Origin: Steromphala cineraria
Taxonomy: Eukaryota > Mollusca > Gastropoda > Trochida > Trochidae
NCBI GenBank assembly: GCA_916613615.1
Contig: OU744726.1
Location: forward strand, 22,633,515-22,697,514
Reading direction: 5' to 3'
DNA: 64,000 nt
The notes below the pieces were generated by a model. The model had not been told where the DNA came from, ran no database searches, and worked only from the letters and a program-made list of their open reading frames with translations. This document shows positions 46,511 through 57,142 of this stretch, one piece after another. The position numbers and the translations under genes were made by a program. How positions within the stretch are numbered: the first letter of the stretch is position 1; each line of letters opens with the position of its first letter.

Positions 46511-49500
46511 CCAACCAAATATATATTCTACAAATAAAACCAACCAATCCGTTACATCCATCTATCACTTACCGATTGATTTATTTACTTATAATATCTC
46601 GTCCATACACCATACTGTTTGTAAACTTTACATCTGTCAATTCACTTGTCCAGTATCAATTTCTCTCACACTTATTGTTAAAAAAAAATCAGGCACTAAC
46701 CATGGTTATATTCCATTTGTCTTTTCATGCTTTTCTTGTATGATTTGTAGTCTATTGTTACCGGCCATAAAGTAGAACTGATTAGATAAATTAATTATTT
46801 TTAATCATTTTACGTTTAACGAAGCAGGAAATCGATCAACTTTCAACGGTTTGTGGTCAAAGGGAGGTAACCCTACATTTACCGCGGGTTGAGTTGGATA
46901 TTAACGTTATATGATTCCCTTAGTGTTTTGAAATATGTAAACGGAAAACGCGCAACACTACGAAACGTTAGTCTTTAAGCCAGAGCATAACAAAGATGAA
47001 AACCTAAGCAAGTCTAAAAGAAAACTCGATCTCTTAATTCTAAAAATAAGGAAAATTCATATTTTTCATATTTTTTTTTTATTTATATTTTAAATAATAT
47101 ATTTTATATTGATTGACAATGTCATTTCAAAGCCTAAGGGTTAAGACTAAACGAAACTAATGTTCATTGATACAATTATTTGATAGATAAAACTGTATGA
47201 CATTTTAATCAAAATACCATGATTTCCACTCTGAAACTATTAAACTAATGCTTTATGGTTATATTTTGGCGACAAAGGTCAAGTTATTAATTTGTTAAAT
47301 TTACTTATATAAAAATAAAAAATTTCATTCAATTTTCGAAACACTTTTTGTTAATTTATGGTATACATTTCATCAGAAGAAGTTCAACCTGTACATCATA
47401 GAACAGAATTAGGATATTTTACGAGTGACTCATCGTCTTAATCTATGATAAAATTCCTTAAAGGCGCAGGAGTTGCCTCCCTTTTATTTTGTGTTATTAC
47501 GACTGTGAATAATGTTGACATACATAGAATGAAGGTGGCTAATTTGAACGTAAGAGATGTTTTTATATAAAATAACCAAACAATTTTCATGCAAGCACAG
47601 TATATTGTTATTGCATATCAATCTAAAAAGAATTTGATTGGCAGTTCTATATTAGTCAATAATAGTATGACCTAATAAAAACTGCTGCTCTTAATTTATT
47701 CAGATTGATTGTATATAAGCATGTCACGAAAACTTTTATGATCAACATATGTTTCACTAGCATCACTATTTAAAAATTGACGTTTCATAGAATTCATATG
47801 CATAAACTGTTACGAAATTAAACTCTTATTGGCTAGTTTTCAGTAGATAAATGACATTCATCATCATCATCATCATCATCTTTCCTTTATCAGTAATTTT
47901 TCAACATTGCGCGGTTCCTAACTTTTGAATAGAATTTGAAACGTCGGTACTCTTTACCACCTTTAAACGACTTTCCTCTGCGATTTATAACTTTCCTTTT
48001 ATACGAACGTAAATGACATAATTAATTATATTAATTCCCAGAATCTCAATCATTATTCACCATTCAAAGGCCAATATACTAAAACCACTAGTTTTCAATG
48101 AAAATCTTTAAGAGTCATTCATGTTGGCGGAAGGCAAATTCACACGTCAACTTTAAATGGATATACTTTTTACTTTAATTCTGCTTTCGACAAGTTTGGA
48201 AAATTACACTGACTGATTGACGCGCGTCGTTGTCCGGTTTTCGATCACAGTCGGGACTTCAAACCTTCCTATTACTATATAACGTCGATAAGCTTAAATG
48301 ATGCTTTCTCACAACAGTTGATACTTCTCGATCAAATGACAATGTTGATGTTTGTCATATGTAATCCGAAACAACTCACGGAGTTTCTCTTTACTACTAC
48401 TCCAGTATAACATACGGCGCTTTTGATCATTTTTAAAGCTTCATAATATGTCAAGTCAAGCGGACACAACTTAATTATCTTAGTAGAGCTTTATAGGAGA
48501 TGTGCCTGTTCAAAATGTTTTACTCGCTGAAATCTATAGTTCAAAACAATATGGAAGTAACCAAGGATAGGCATTAAGTATTTTATTATTGATTAAACAT
48601 GTAACTTTGAAACTTTCGACGATGTATTCTGTTCTCAAAGGCTAAATATCAACACGAACCGCATGTAGATATGCTGATGGGTCCTTAAATGCTTTTTACT
48701 TTCGTAAACACAAATCATCAAGATATTGTAGGAAGGTAATTCAATGACAACTATTTTTCCTTTTTATTCATTGAGGATCATTTAGTAATGAAAGAAAATA
48801 ATACGTCACTCGTCAAAACGTAAACTGACATTAACAAACACTCTTTTAGTCTTTAGTCTTTAAGATTTGGTTCTGCCAATTTTTGGTTTGCTTGAACATT
48901 GTGTTTTAGCAATTTGAATTCCGATTTCCAAGTTATTGTATAAGAATTCAGTAAAAGAAGACAATGTGTAAATAGACAAACCAAGGAAACTTCTTTTGTT
49001 TTGAAGCATGCAGTAAACCTAAAGATTACATTCAATTAGCATTTTATTTACATATCCAATGTGTCTCTTTAAATCAACGGACACATCCATTTTTATCACA
49101 AATGTTACTTAGAACATTCCTTATTGGCAAGTCGAAGAGTATTGGGACTTTAAAACATATATTCCATCACAGAGTTTCACAAAATAAAAAACAAAATATA
49201 TATATGTAGGGCACAGATCATCGATAAATGTATATCTATTGATGACGATTTATGTTGTTAGCATACACACCATTTCCGAATAAGTTACAATTTTCCCCTT
49301 TAGGTGAAATAAGTCTTCTGGCACAATTCCTTCCCTGAAAAGCATCTCTTCATCATAGTGCATTCTATAGTCCAAACTCAGAGAGGTGTCATAGAGCCAT
49401 TGATGAAGATTTCTGCAAATTTTGCCGTGTTATGGAACATGAAATAATTCGGGAATATAGGTGTTTTGGATAACAATCAATAGGATCGCAAACCCCGCAC

Positions 49501-49576
49501 ATGCGACGATGCGACCCATAGGTATGCAGGTTTCCAAACTTAAAAAAAATGACTTTATATCCAACAGTTCAAAGCT
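46511..49576. other. Noncoding AT-rich stretch
   Basis: No supported gene. A CAT microsatellite is at 47857-47881. Poly(T) runs occur near 47060-47080. Confidence 0.45.
47857..47881. repeat. (TCA)n microsatellite
   Basis: Eight uninterrupted trinucleotide units, read directly. Confidence 0.95.
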
Positions 49577-50257
49577 TCAATGTTGTGCTGGCATATTATG
49601 TTCTTGAACACAGAGAATGGCAAAAAGTTCGCAGTTTTCATCTGTGGAATGTCTAGCAGTCATTTGACCATCACAAGATTTTATTGCCCCTGACTGTTCA
49701 GTGGACAGACTCACCTTTGTACCGGTCAGCGTGTTAGAGTGGACGAACTCGACATGGTCAGAGAAAGTTGAGTCCCGTTTTTGCACAATCTGCGATTTCA
49801 TTGCTTTCCTTAAAGCTGATTTGGAATCTGAACGTGTAGGAAAGAGACGGTGTCTCACTGTGGATCCTTTTAGAGAGGGACATTTAAACTGAACACAGGG
49901 AGTACCAAAGAGTTTGTCAGTACCTGTCGGATCTTGAGATGTTGCTCGAGAGGGAGGTATTCCAGTTGCATGTGGACTATGTCGTGACGAACTTGCATGA
50001 CGTTGACTCGAATCCATTCCAGGATGATCCAGAAATTGTCCATAAGAATCGGAACAACTATTGAGCACTTTCGGTGATGGTTTTGTAACTATACCATTAT
50101 ATTTGTTTTTTGTTGGCCTCAAAGATCCTTGTGAAATAGGTGGACTGGTAGAAGGTTTGGAAAGTTGTTCATCGTTGTTGAAGGTACTGGAGAAGGTTCT
50201 TGGAACTGCCACCCATCTTCGAACTGTCACATTGTTTTCTGTATCAGAAACATTCAT
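49577..50257 (-). CDS. Ser/Thr-rich protein or terminal exon of unknown function
   Basis: 226 residues, open throughout, in a region where random frames are short; length and even base use support real coding. I do not recognise a domain. The protein is rich in Ser, Thr, Pro and basic residues, with disordered-looking segments such as SKPSTSPPISQGSLRPTKNK, a basic patch (KSALRKAMKSQIVQKR, about 143-158) and a more ordered end with CELFAILCVQEH. Just upstream of the ATG on the gene strand is CTGTTTTTCAG followed by ACGCAAG, a good 3' splice site. The frame stays open from the acceptor to the ATG, so this may be the last exon of a longer gene, whose other exons I could not place. No strong AATAAA follows closely. 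Confidence 0.5.
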   Translation of the reverse strand: MNVSDTENNVTVRRWVAVPRTFSSTFNNDEQLSKPSTSPPISQGSLRPTKNKYNGIVTKPSPKVLNSCSDSYGQFLDHPGMDSSQRHASSSRHSPHATGIPPSRATSQDPTGTDKLFGTPCVQFKCPSLKGSTVRHRLFPTRSDSKSALRKAMKSQIVQKRDSTFSDHVEFVHSNTLTGTKVSLSTEQSGAIKSCDGQMTARHSTDENCELFAILCVQEHNMPAQH

Positions 50258-50320
50258 CTTGCGTCTGAAAAACAGTTATTATCATTTTTGAGAGGCATTT
50301 TCGAAGTTGGAGTGACAACA

Positions 50321-50453
50321 ATGAAGAGGAATATATGGATTACAACTTCTTTGTTCGTTGTATGCGACGTTTCAACACAGATTCTTGTACCGGTCTCAGG
50401 AAACGTCGCAAACAATGGACAATGAAGTTATCACCCATATATTTCTCTGCATA
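50321..50453. mobile_element. Diverged foldback of the AACTTCTTT family
   Basis: Left half GAGGAATATATGGATTACAA, then CTTCTTTGTTCGTTGTATGC and GACGTTTC. Right half AAACGTCGCAAACAATGGAC, then AATGAAGTTATCACCCATAT and ATTTCTC. They are imperfect inverses. It is clearly related to the perfect-arm element at 36525-36674, including ACACAGATTCTTGT in the loop, but has several mismatches. It lies about 60 bases upstream of the acceptor of the minus-strand gene. Confidence 0.8.
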
Positions 50454-51064
50454 ATAGAAAAGATTTATTTGATTTAAGAAGAACAATTTGATAATTATAA
50501 ATTCTGGATATATTTCTTAGTATGGTAAAACTACAAACTAAAAGAGCAAAATTGTTAATAATTAATGTAAAGACAAATAACAGATTATGGTACTCGTCAA
50601 TACTACTTCATATAAAAAACATCAGGTAAGGAGATAGATGGTTTCCGTTTTAGATGACCATTATATATAAATATATTTGTACATCGTCGAACTGGCTCAA
50701 TTATGTTTTCATGTCAAGCGTTCATCGTGTGTCTGGAAAGGCGTATCTCGAACATTTAAATATTCAAATGTATAGACATATTTGAATTTAATGAAATGGT
50801 AAATACTCACTATTTTGAAAATAGTTTAGCATTTTGGTCCATCAAAGGATTTTTTAATGTTATTTTGTTACACTTTTGAGAAATAAAAACATAAATTTAT
50901 AGTGGTAATTTAAACCTATCGATCATTATTTGAGATAAAACATTTTAACTTATTAAAAATTCATACCTTTATGTTTGCTTAAAGTCATAATTTCCCGTCA
51001 TATCAATGTATCATACACAACCAGTGAAAACTGTAGCTAAAGCAATAGCTAAAATATCATGGTA
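50454..51064. other. Noncoding AT-rich stretch
   Basis: Nothing recognisable. It could be intron of the minus-strand gene ending at 49577. Confidence 0.4.
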
Positions 51065-51412
51065 TGCGATTCACTTCATAATTACACTTACAGCTGAACA
51101 AAGACTGTCCTCTGAACATGGCATAATTACACTCACATTCAGTGATTGTCCTGCAATTCACTTCAACAATTTCCCTTCCAGTTGAACAGCGACTTTCCTG
51201 TGATTTACTGCAGAACTAAAACCACAAAAGTGACTGTCCCATGAAACGATATAGAATAACAGTAACAGTTGCATATGAGAGTCCTCTGAATCTCTATAGA
51301 AATACACTTACAATAAATAGTTGTCATGTGAAAAACATTGACAATAGAAAGATGTCCTATGAATCACTGCAATTTTGCACTTACTGTTGACAGTTAATGT
51401 CCTATGATTGCA
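51065..51412 (+). repeat. Degenerate minisatellite, period about 40-47 bp
   Basis: TGTCCTCTGAA, TGTCCTGCAATTCACTTC, TGTCCCATGAA, GTCCTCTGAATC, TGTCATGTGAAAA, TGTCCTATGAATCACTGC and TGTCCTATGATTGC recur at 31-47-bp steps, each followed by CACTTACAGT-like words. About eight heavily diverged units. Confidence 0.6.
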
Positions 51413-51924
51413 GACAGACAGATAATCTTTGCTGATCTCTCCTGTAAAATTATCTCCTCCCTGTTTGCCCGAACACCTTGTATATCAGAGCTGTAAAGGT
51501 GATAGGTTCTTCACAATTGCAGCACATACCCGAGGACATTTGTAAGTTAAGTAGAAATGATCGCTTATATATTGACTTGCTAACAGGTGACCATAAAACA
51601 AGTATATTTATTGGCCCTGGCGTCAATACACGTTGTTCCGTCGCTGAACGCTTTCTCTGTCCCTTTGTATACAGGTATTTATGTGTTACAAGCCACACAA
51701 TAAAGGTAGCTTGGTCCCTATTATGTATATCTTAGACTATACAAATAAGTCTTTATCAGCGAGTAATTTGTTCTTACCCAATATTTACTCAGCTTTATGA
51801 TTTGTATCACCTGCCTCTATCAATCAACTCTGCATTAAAACCGAAGTATTTGTATCTTAAGTAACATCTAAATTACTCAAGTTTTCCTGCCCCACACTGA
51901 GACCTGAGTTAAGAGACTTGTAGT
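51413..51924. other. Noncoding stretch
   Basis: Two overlapping frames of about 82-85 codons on opposite strands lack features. I see nothing else before the segmental duplication begins. Confidence 0.45.
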
Positions 51925-53270
51925 TTCACCCTTGGTAAGTGACTAACTAAGTGTAGTACAATTAAGTACTGGTTTCCAAGTGAATACATTGTGATAAATA
52001 GCCATAACTTGGTAATTTAGTAGCTCTGCTAAACCACCCGGGGAAAAGAAAGTTCAAAATGGAATGATGTTTGTGTTGATGCTGGGTATACAATGTGTTG
52101 GGCGTTTTGAGTAAGCAATGAAATGTAAATCATTATTCGCATCCTCATATTATCACTGTCAATGCGATACAGTGAACGCAGAATAATGACATTCCAAAAG
52201 TATACAGTATTGTTTAAAACGCGTGCTTTCACAAAAACTCTGATGCTAGTAAAAAGTTTATGCCGAATCAAGGTTAAGTACGTTTTCATTAGACTCATAG
52301 AATGATAAAAAACAGCCAGTCAAGACTGAAGGGTAGTCAATTATCACAACACCTGTAGGTTCACAGTCTTTGATAAATCTTCGTGTCAAATAATAACAAA
52401 GAACTGATAAATGTAGGAGATATAATGAAAAGCAAATGGTCTTCTAGATAGTATGTATTCAAACTCTAGTGTTTATTTGGGTTGAAAAGGTCAAGTTAAT
52501 AACAAACATTGTTTTGTCACCAAGCACATAGTAAACACTTTACGAGTTTTAATTCTATTAAGGAAGCTCAATCAAAATGCACTGGTAGTGACATAAGTGG
52601 TGTTGTTAGTTGAACAGAAAGTGATCTTCTCATAAAGGACAAGTTGTATATCCAAATTGTTTGACAAATTGATAAATCAATCTAAATGAATAATAATAGA
52701 CTAAGTGCATGTCTTATTCTCTCTCTTATTCTTTATTCTCATTTTTATGAAATGAAACAATAAAACTAATTAGCACAGTGGCAAGTTAAAAATTGACATT
52801 GATTTTACTACACATTGATCACAGTTACCTTGGTCGCTATACACATTACCTTGTTAATGACACACTATCGATTGCCTCAAAGTCATACAAGAAAATGCAA
52901 ATACATTTGGTTCATTTACATAACATTATTTTATTCATTGCTTATAAACATTGATTCTTGTAACGCAGGGCAAATTTAGTCTGTGCATGATTCCAATATT
53001 TGCACAATTCTGGTTAAATAACTTCAAAGTGATTGACAAAACTTTTAGTTATGTAAATTTGATTATCATTAACTTCACTCTGTTTTATTTGTGCTCTTGT
53101 ATTTTTTATCTGAATGCAAATTTTGTGTTTCAATTCATATTTTTACATTGGCCAATACACAACATAGGTGTAAATATCTCACTTGGTATTCTTCGATAAT
53201 TATAATTGTGAATGACCGACTCTATTGAATATTTACACTGCTTAGTAATTGCTGTTGAACAAATTCTGGC

Positions 53271-53276
53271 TATAAA
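53271..53276 (+). promoter_or_regulatory. TATA-like box of receptor gene A
   Basis: GGCTATAAACG lies 123 bases before the start codon in DNA otherwise almost identical to unit 2. In unit 2 the same place reads GGCTAAAACG, so two bases are missing and the TATAAA is gone. Transcription start is not known. Confidence 0.4.
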
Positions 53277-53393
53277 CGTTTAAGGGTTGCTGTAGTGTGT
53301 AGGATGTCTGTACAACTTTAGTAAGACTACCTTGCTGTGTAGGGGACAGTTGTCGCAATAAGCGTATAGATAGAGGATTATTCAACACTGGAA

Positions 53394-54566
53394 ATGGGGA
53401 GAACAGCAATCTATGCTATACTACTGACACTGTCAATGTTTCACTTCTCATATGGCTTGCGATCATACAAGGTCAAAGAACTAATTGAAAACTTGACTGT
53501 CAACTATGATCCAGCAGTTCTTCCAGTGAAGAACCACTCAGATATAGTAAACATCAAACTGGAGTTTGGATTACAGATTATTCTTGGTTTGGATGAACTG
53601 AAAGAAGTATTCACTTGCCGTGGATGGTTCAGAATACATTGGATTGACCAATATCTCCAGTGGAACCAAACGGATGACTTGCCTGAAGAAATAACTCTGC
53701 CAATACAAGATGTGTGGACTCCAAGACTTTTGCCGATAAATACAGTGAATAGCCAAAAGACCATGACCCATCAGGACGATCTAGTTGTTGTTGACAACAC
53801 TGGGAAGTCCGAATATGGATACTACAACATATTTCAAACACACTGTAAGGTGAATGTGAGAAGGTTCCCATTTGACACACAAACATGCTACATAGAAGTG
53901 ATTCTTTGGCCTGGGGCAAAAGATGGAGAATATCTGTACATTGAACGTTCATCCGTTGATAGGTCTGCATTCTCTCCAAACGGTGAATGGGACCTCACAG
54001 AGTCAGCTGTGATTGAAACCAACAATAAAATCTCCATGTTTGTGGTAAAGTTAACATTGCAAAGAAGGTCAGTGTTCTATGTCCTCAACATTGTCCTCCC
54101 TGTTGTTTTTCTTTCGTCATTGAACATTTTTGTGTTCCTCATTCCAAAGGACAACGGAGAGAAATTAAGTTTCTCTGTATCACTCCTCTTGTCCTATGCA
54201 GTGTTCCTGACCCTCATCAGTTCCTACCTACCTGCCAACTCTGACAATGTCTGTTTCTTCAGTGTCTATCTCACATCACAGGTGTTCGTTAGCGCACTTA
54301 TTTGTCTTGTGACAATCTTGCTCCTGGCTCTTCAGAGTCGACTTCTTAAAGGAGGGGATGTGTTCATATGTCTCAAATTTGTGCTAAGATTTTATAATTC
54401 CAGAGAGACAATGGGCAACCTAAATGGTGAAAAAGAAGATGGATCTTATAATGGAAAGAAGAAGTCAGATGCAATCATCGATTTATGTAACAGGGGAGCT
54501 TTCTGGATGTTTTTCGTTCTGACATTGTCAACTAACATGACTTTCTTCTTCAATGTCTTGGTTTGA
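53394..54566 (+). CDS. Cys-loop ligand-gated ion channel subunit A, nicotinic-like
   Basis: 390 residues, a complete single-exon receptor. Signal peptide 1-22. The extracellular domain has N-glycosylation sequons (NLT33, NHS47, NQT91) and the loop-D tryptophan region HWIDQYLQW. The Cys-loop is C151-x13-C165 with FPFD. M1 is about 227-251, M2 about 257-279, M3 about 286-316, a short cytoplasmic loop of about 50 residues, and M4 about 366-388. GEK before M2 and leucine at 9' indicate a cation pore. It departs from acetylcholine-binding subunits: loop A reads WTPRLL rather than WxPD, and loop C lacks vicinal cysteines and the usual tyrosines. It is therefore likely an orphan or non-alpha subunit at the plasma membrane. 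Neighbouring gene B is in the same orientation, 1.0 kb downstream. Confidence 0.95.
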   Translation: MGRTAIYAILLTLSMFHFSYGLRSYKVKELIENLTVNYDPAVLPVKNHSDIVNIKLEFGLQIILGLDELKEVFTCRGWFRIHWIDQYLQWNQTDDLPEEITLPIQDVWTPRLLPINTVNSQKTMTHQDDLVVVDNTGKSEYGYYNIFQTHCKVNVRRFPFDTQTCYIEVILWPGAKDGEYLYIERSSVDRSAFSPNGEWDLTESAVIETNNKISMFVVKLTLQRRSVFYVLNIVLPVVFLSSLNIFVFLIPKDNGEKLSFSVSLLLSYAVFLTLISSYLPANSDNVCFFSVYLTSQVFVSALICLVTILLLALQSRLLKGGDVFICLKFVLRFYNSRETMGNLNGEKEDGSYNGKKKSDAIIDLCNRGAFWMFFVLTLSTNMTFFFNVLV

Positions 54567-55595
54567 ACTCACATATAATATTTGACATAGTTCAAATTGA
54601 TTTTAGATATACACTTTATGAACTTGTATTTTCCTCAGATTCAGGTGTTAATTCAAGTGCAAATTCAACCATTATATACATGTATATATCAGATAGTATT
54701 CATGCCATGTTGATTTAATGAAATGTAAATTTTGAGATTTAAATGATATGATCAGATAACCCCAATGAGTTTTGCAGAAGCTGACCAACGATGAATATGG
54801 AATAAATACTACACTTAACAATATTAACATATCCTAACAATCATAAGTTCGTACCATTTGGCTAAAATTATAACCTATATTTGAGACCTGTGTATTTATT
54901 TCAACTTGTTCTACCGGATTATTGTTGTTTGATTTAGTTTTCATAATATGGACATTCTCACTTCACATTTTTCTTGTCTATTCACTATTGTAACAGCAAC
55001 ATAGAAATCATGTTTTTTTTTATAAAAAAGAGAATTTTGAATGCTTCATTAAGGATAAATACTGACAGTATTTTGCTTCATGAAGATTTCCCTTACACAA
55101 TGATACTGTTTTCAGTCATGACAATAATATGTAGTCCCTGAAATCCATTAAACATACTGCTTTCAAAACCTATTTCAACAAAAGATAATTTTACCATGAA
55201 TAATATACAAGATTTGTGTAAATAAAGATACCACATTTTCATACCACTTTTGATTGCAAACGAGATATCTTTCTATTTCATGAGCTAAATGGAACTTTTT
55301 GTATTTATGATCCTCTTAAATCTCAGTGGTAAATTTGAATAGTAATGGCTTTATATTTGCACTGCTTTAGTGTGTAACATTTGAGTAAATATATCTCACA
55401 GCCTACAACAAAGGAGTCTGGTAGTGCCCACAGGCTTAGAGCTACTGATGAAGATCACTGTAAATAAAGCTACACACGAAGACTCAACCACTGAATTGTA
55501 ACAAGATATTAGGCGTATATCTGCTGGGATTTATTACAGCAAGCGTTGATTGTAAATCTGTATTGTACATAAGTTGCATTTACCTTTTTGACAAC
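54567..55595 (+). other. Spacer between receptor genes A and B
   Basis: Holds an AATAAA at 54801-54806, whose equivalent is kept in unit 2 (61812-61817), and presumably the promoter of gene B. It is visibly more diverged from the unit 2 spacer than the upstream A region is. No other gene seen. Confidence 0.6.
54801..54806 (+). terminator. Polyadenylation signal of receptor gene A
   Basis: AATAAA 235 bases after the stop codon. A hexamer at the matching place persists in unit 2 despite substitutions around it, which supports use. Confidence 0.5.
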
Positions 55596-56756
55596 ATGGC
55601 GAAACAATTACTTTATATTTTTATGTTGATAATTTCACAATGGAATTTGTTCGATGCCTTCCGATCATATGAGGTGAAGGAACTGATGAGGAATCTTACA
55701 ACCAATTATGACCCTGCAGTTCGTCCAGTGAGGAACAATTCAGATCTACTTAACATCAAACTCGAATTTGGACTACAGATTATTCTTGGTTTGGATGAAA
55801 TGAAAGAAACCTTCACTTGCCGAGGATGGTTCAACATGGTTTGGTTCGACCAATATCTACAATGGAATCAAACAGATATTTTTCCTAAGCAGTTATTTCT
55901 ACCAATACAAGATATCTGGACACCTCGACTATGGCTATTGAATACTGTCAGTGACCAGCAACTTTTGTTCCGTGAAAACGATATTGTGTATATTACCAAC
56001 ACTGGAGAAGCCTTAATGAACTTCTATGGTATATTTGAAACACATTGTAAAGTGAATGTGAGGAGGTTTCCATTTGATCACCAGACATGCTTTATAAATG
56101 TGTCACGTCGAGCTCATACCGATATTGGAGTCTATTTGTCTCTAAGATATGAGTCAATTAATACAGAATATTTCAATGAAAATGGAGAGTGGGAACTAGT
56201 TGGTTCACATTTAGTTGAATCTGCTCACAACTCTTACTCAGCCACACTGATGTTGAAGAGGAGGACAATGTTCTACCTCATCACCACCATTCTTCCGGTT
56301 GTCTTTATTTCTTCACTCAACATTTTTGTGTTTTGGATACCCCAAGAAAGTGGAGAAAAACTCAGTTTATGCTTTTCCCTTCTTTTGTCTTATGCCGTAT
56401 TCCTGACCCTCATCACATCCTACTTACCTGCCAACTCTGACAACGTGTGTTTCTTCAGTGTGTATCTCGTCTCACAGTTGTTTGTAAGTTCTCTTATTTG
56501 CCTGGTAGCAATCCTGATCATGGCTCTACACAGTCGAGTTCTTAAAGGGGAGAATGTACCATGTTGTATTAGAAATGTATGCAGATTTCAAAGAAAAGGG
56601 AGGAGCTTTATGGACAGTTATGAAGATCGAAAGATTGATGATTTCAAAGAAAAGGCAGTTGTCATCACAAGTGTCTGTAACACAGCAGCGTTCTGGGTGT
56701 TTTTCTTTCTGACATTGCTCACCAACATGGTGTTCTTCTTAAATGTACTTATTTGA
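55596..56756 (+). CDS. Cys-loop ligand-gated ion channel subunit B, nicotinic-like
   Basis: 386 residues from the Met of MAKQLLYIF. An upstream in-frame ATG at 55563 would add 11 residues, but the duplicate copy has a stop there, so the MAKQ start is preferred. It has a signal peptide, the loop-D region MVWFDQYLQW, and a Cys-loop starting CKVNVRRFPFDHQTC. Four membrane segments include M2 with GEKLSLCFSLLLSYAVFLTL (cation-type GEK, 9' Leu), and the M3-M4 loop is short. No vicinal cysteines or loop-B tryptophan motif; loop A reads WTPRLW. About 60% similar to subunit A by eye. A second membrane subunit next to A could form a heteromer with it, but this is inference. Decayed TM4 copies follow at 56829. 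Confidence 0.94.
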   Translation: MAKQLLYIFMLIISQWNLFDAFRSYEVKELMRNLTTNYDPAVRPVRNNSDLLNIKLEFGLQIILGLDEMKETFTCRGWFNMVWFDQYLQWNQTDIFPKQLFLPIQDIWTPRLWLLNTVSDQQLLFRENDIVYITNTGEALMNFYGIFETHCKVNVRRFPFDHQTCFINVSRRAHTDIGVYLSLRYESINTEYFNENGEWELVGSHLVESAHNSYSATLMLKRRTMFYLITTILPVVFISSLNIFVFWIPQESGEKLSLCFSLLLSYAVFLTLITSYLPANSDNVCFFSVYLVSQLFVSSLICLVAILIMALHSRVLKGENVPCCIRNVCRFQRKGRSFMDSYEDRKIDDFKEKAVVITSVCNTAAFWVFFFLTLLTNMVFFLNVLI

Positions 56757-56828
56757 TAAATGTCCATACCTGATACCAAAAGTTGGTCACATAAACATTG
56801 CATTATATTGCATTTATTGACAGATGTG

Positions 56829-57142
56829 TCATAACGAATGCTTGTGACAAAGCAGCAGTCTGGGTATTTTTTTCTGACGTTGTTAACCAAAATGATGTTT
56901 TTTTAAATGTATGGTTTTACTTGATATCCAAACCTGATATCATATTTTGGTCACATAAACATCATATTGCATATTTTGACTTATGTGTCATCACAGACGC
57001 TTGTGATAAAGCAGCAGTCTGGGTATTTTTCTCCCTGACGTTGTTTACCAACATGATGTTTTTCTTAAATCTACTGTTACTGGATATCATAATTTGGTCA
57101 CATTAACATTTTAATGCATATATTGACATATGAAGTTATCAA
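56829..57142 (+). pseudogene. Two extra tandem copies of the TM4-coding 3' end of gene B
   Basis: The last part of gene B (from 56662: VVITSVCNTAAFWVFFFLTL) recurs at 56829 and 56988, with periods of 167 and 159 bp that also include the 3' flank (TTGGTCACATAAACAT). Copy 2 reads CVITNACDKAAVWVFF and then slips frame before VFLNV; copy 3 reads CVITDACDKAAVWVFF, SLTLFTNMMFFLN, an intact TM4. One open frame runs through both (56798-57106). They probably are remnants of slippage or unequal exchange. An alternative C-terminal exon is a less likely option. Confidence 0.8.

Larger units (their letters stand above)
51925..56860 (+). repeat. Segmental duplication unit 1 (receptor genes A and B)
   Basis: About 4.9 kb match 59053-63855 in the same orientation. 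Homology starts at TTGGTAAGTGACT and ends in TGTCATAACGAATGCTTGTG. Gene positions are offset by 7003 bp (A) and 7013 bp (B). Identity is very high from about 52640 to 54570 except for a replaced block at about 53050-53147, and lower in the A-B spacer and in gene B. Unit 1 retains about 75 bp at 52540-52615 absent from unit 2. Confidence 0.92.

Noticed and set aside
46280..46775. Pro/Ser/Ile-rich frames
   Set aside because: Products of the degenerate CCAT-type low-complexity tract.
53504..53979. Minus-strand frames inside receptor gene A
   Set aside because: Shadows; the same frames recur in A' only because the two genes are near-identical.
56798..57106. 102-codon frame as an independent gene
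   Set aside because: It is the run through two extra TM4 copies and flanks of gene B, with no signal peptide or extracellular domain.
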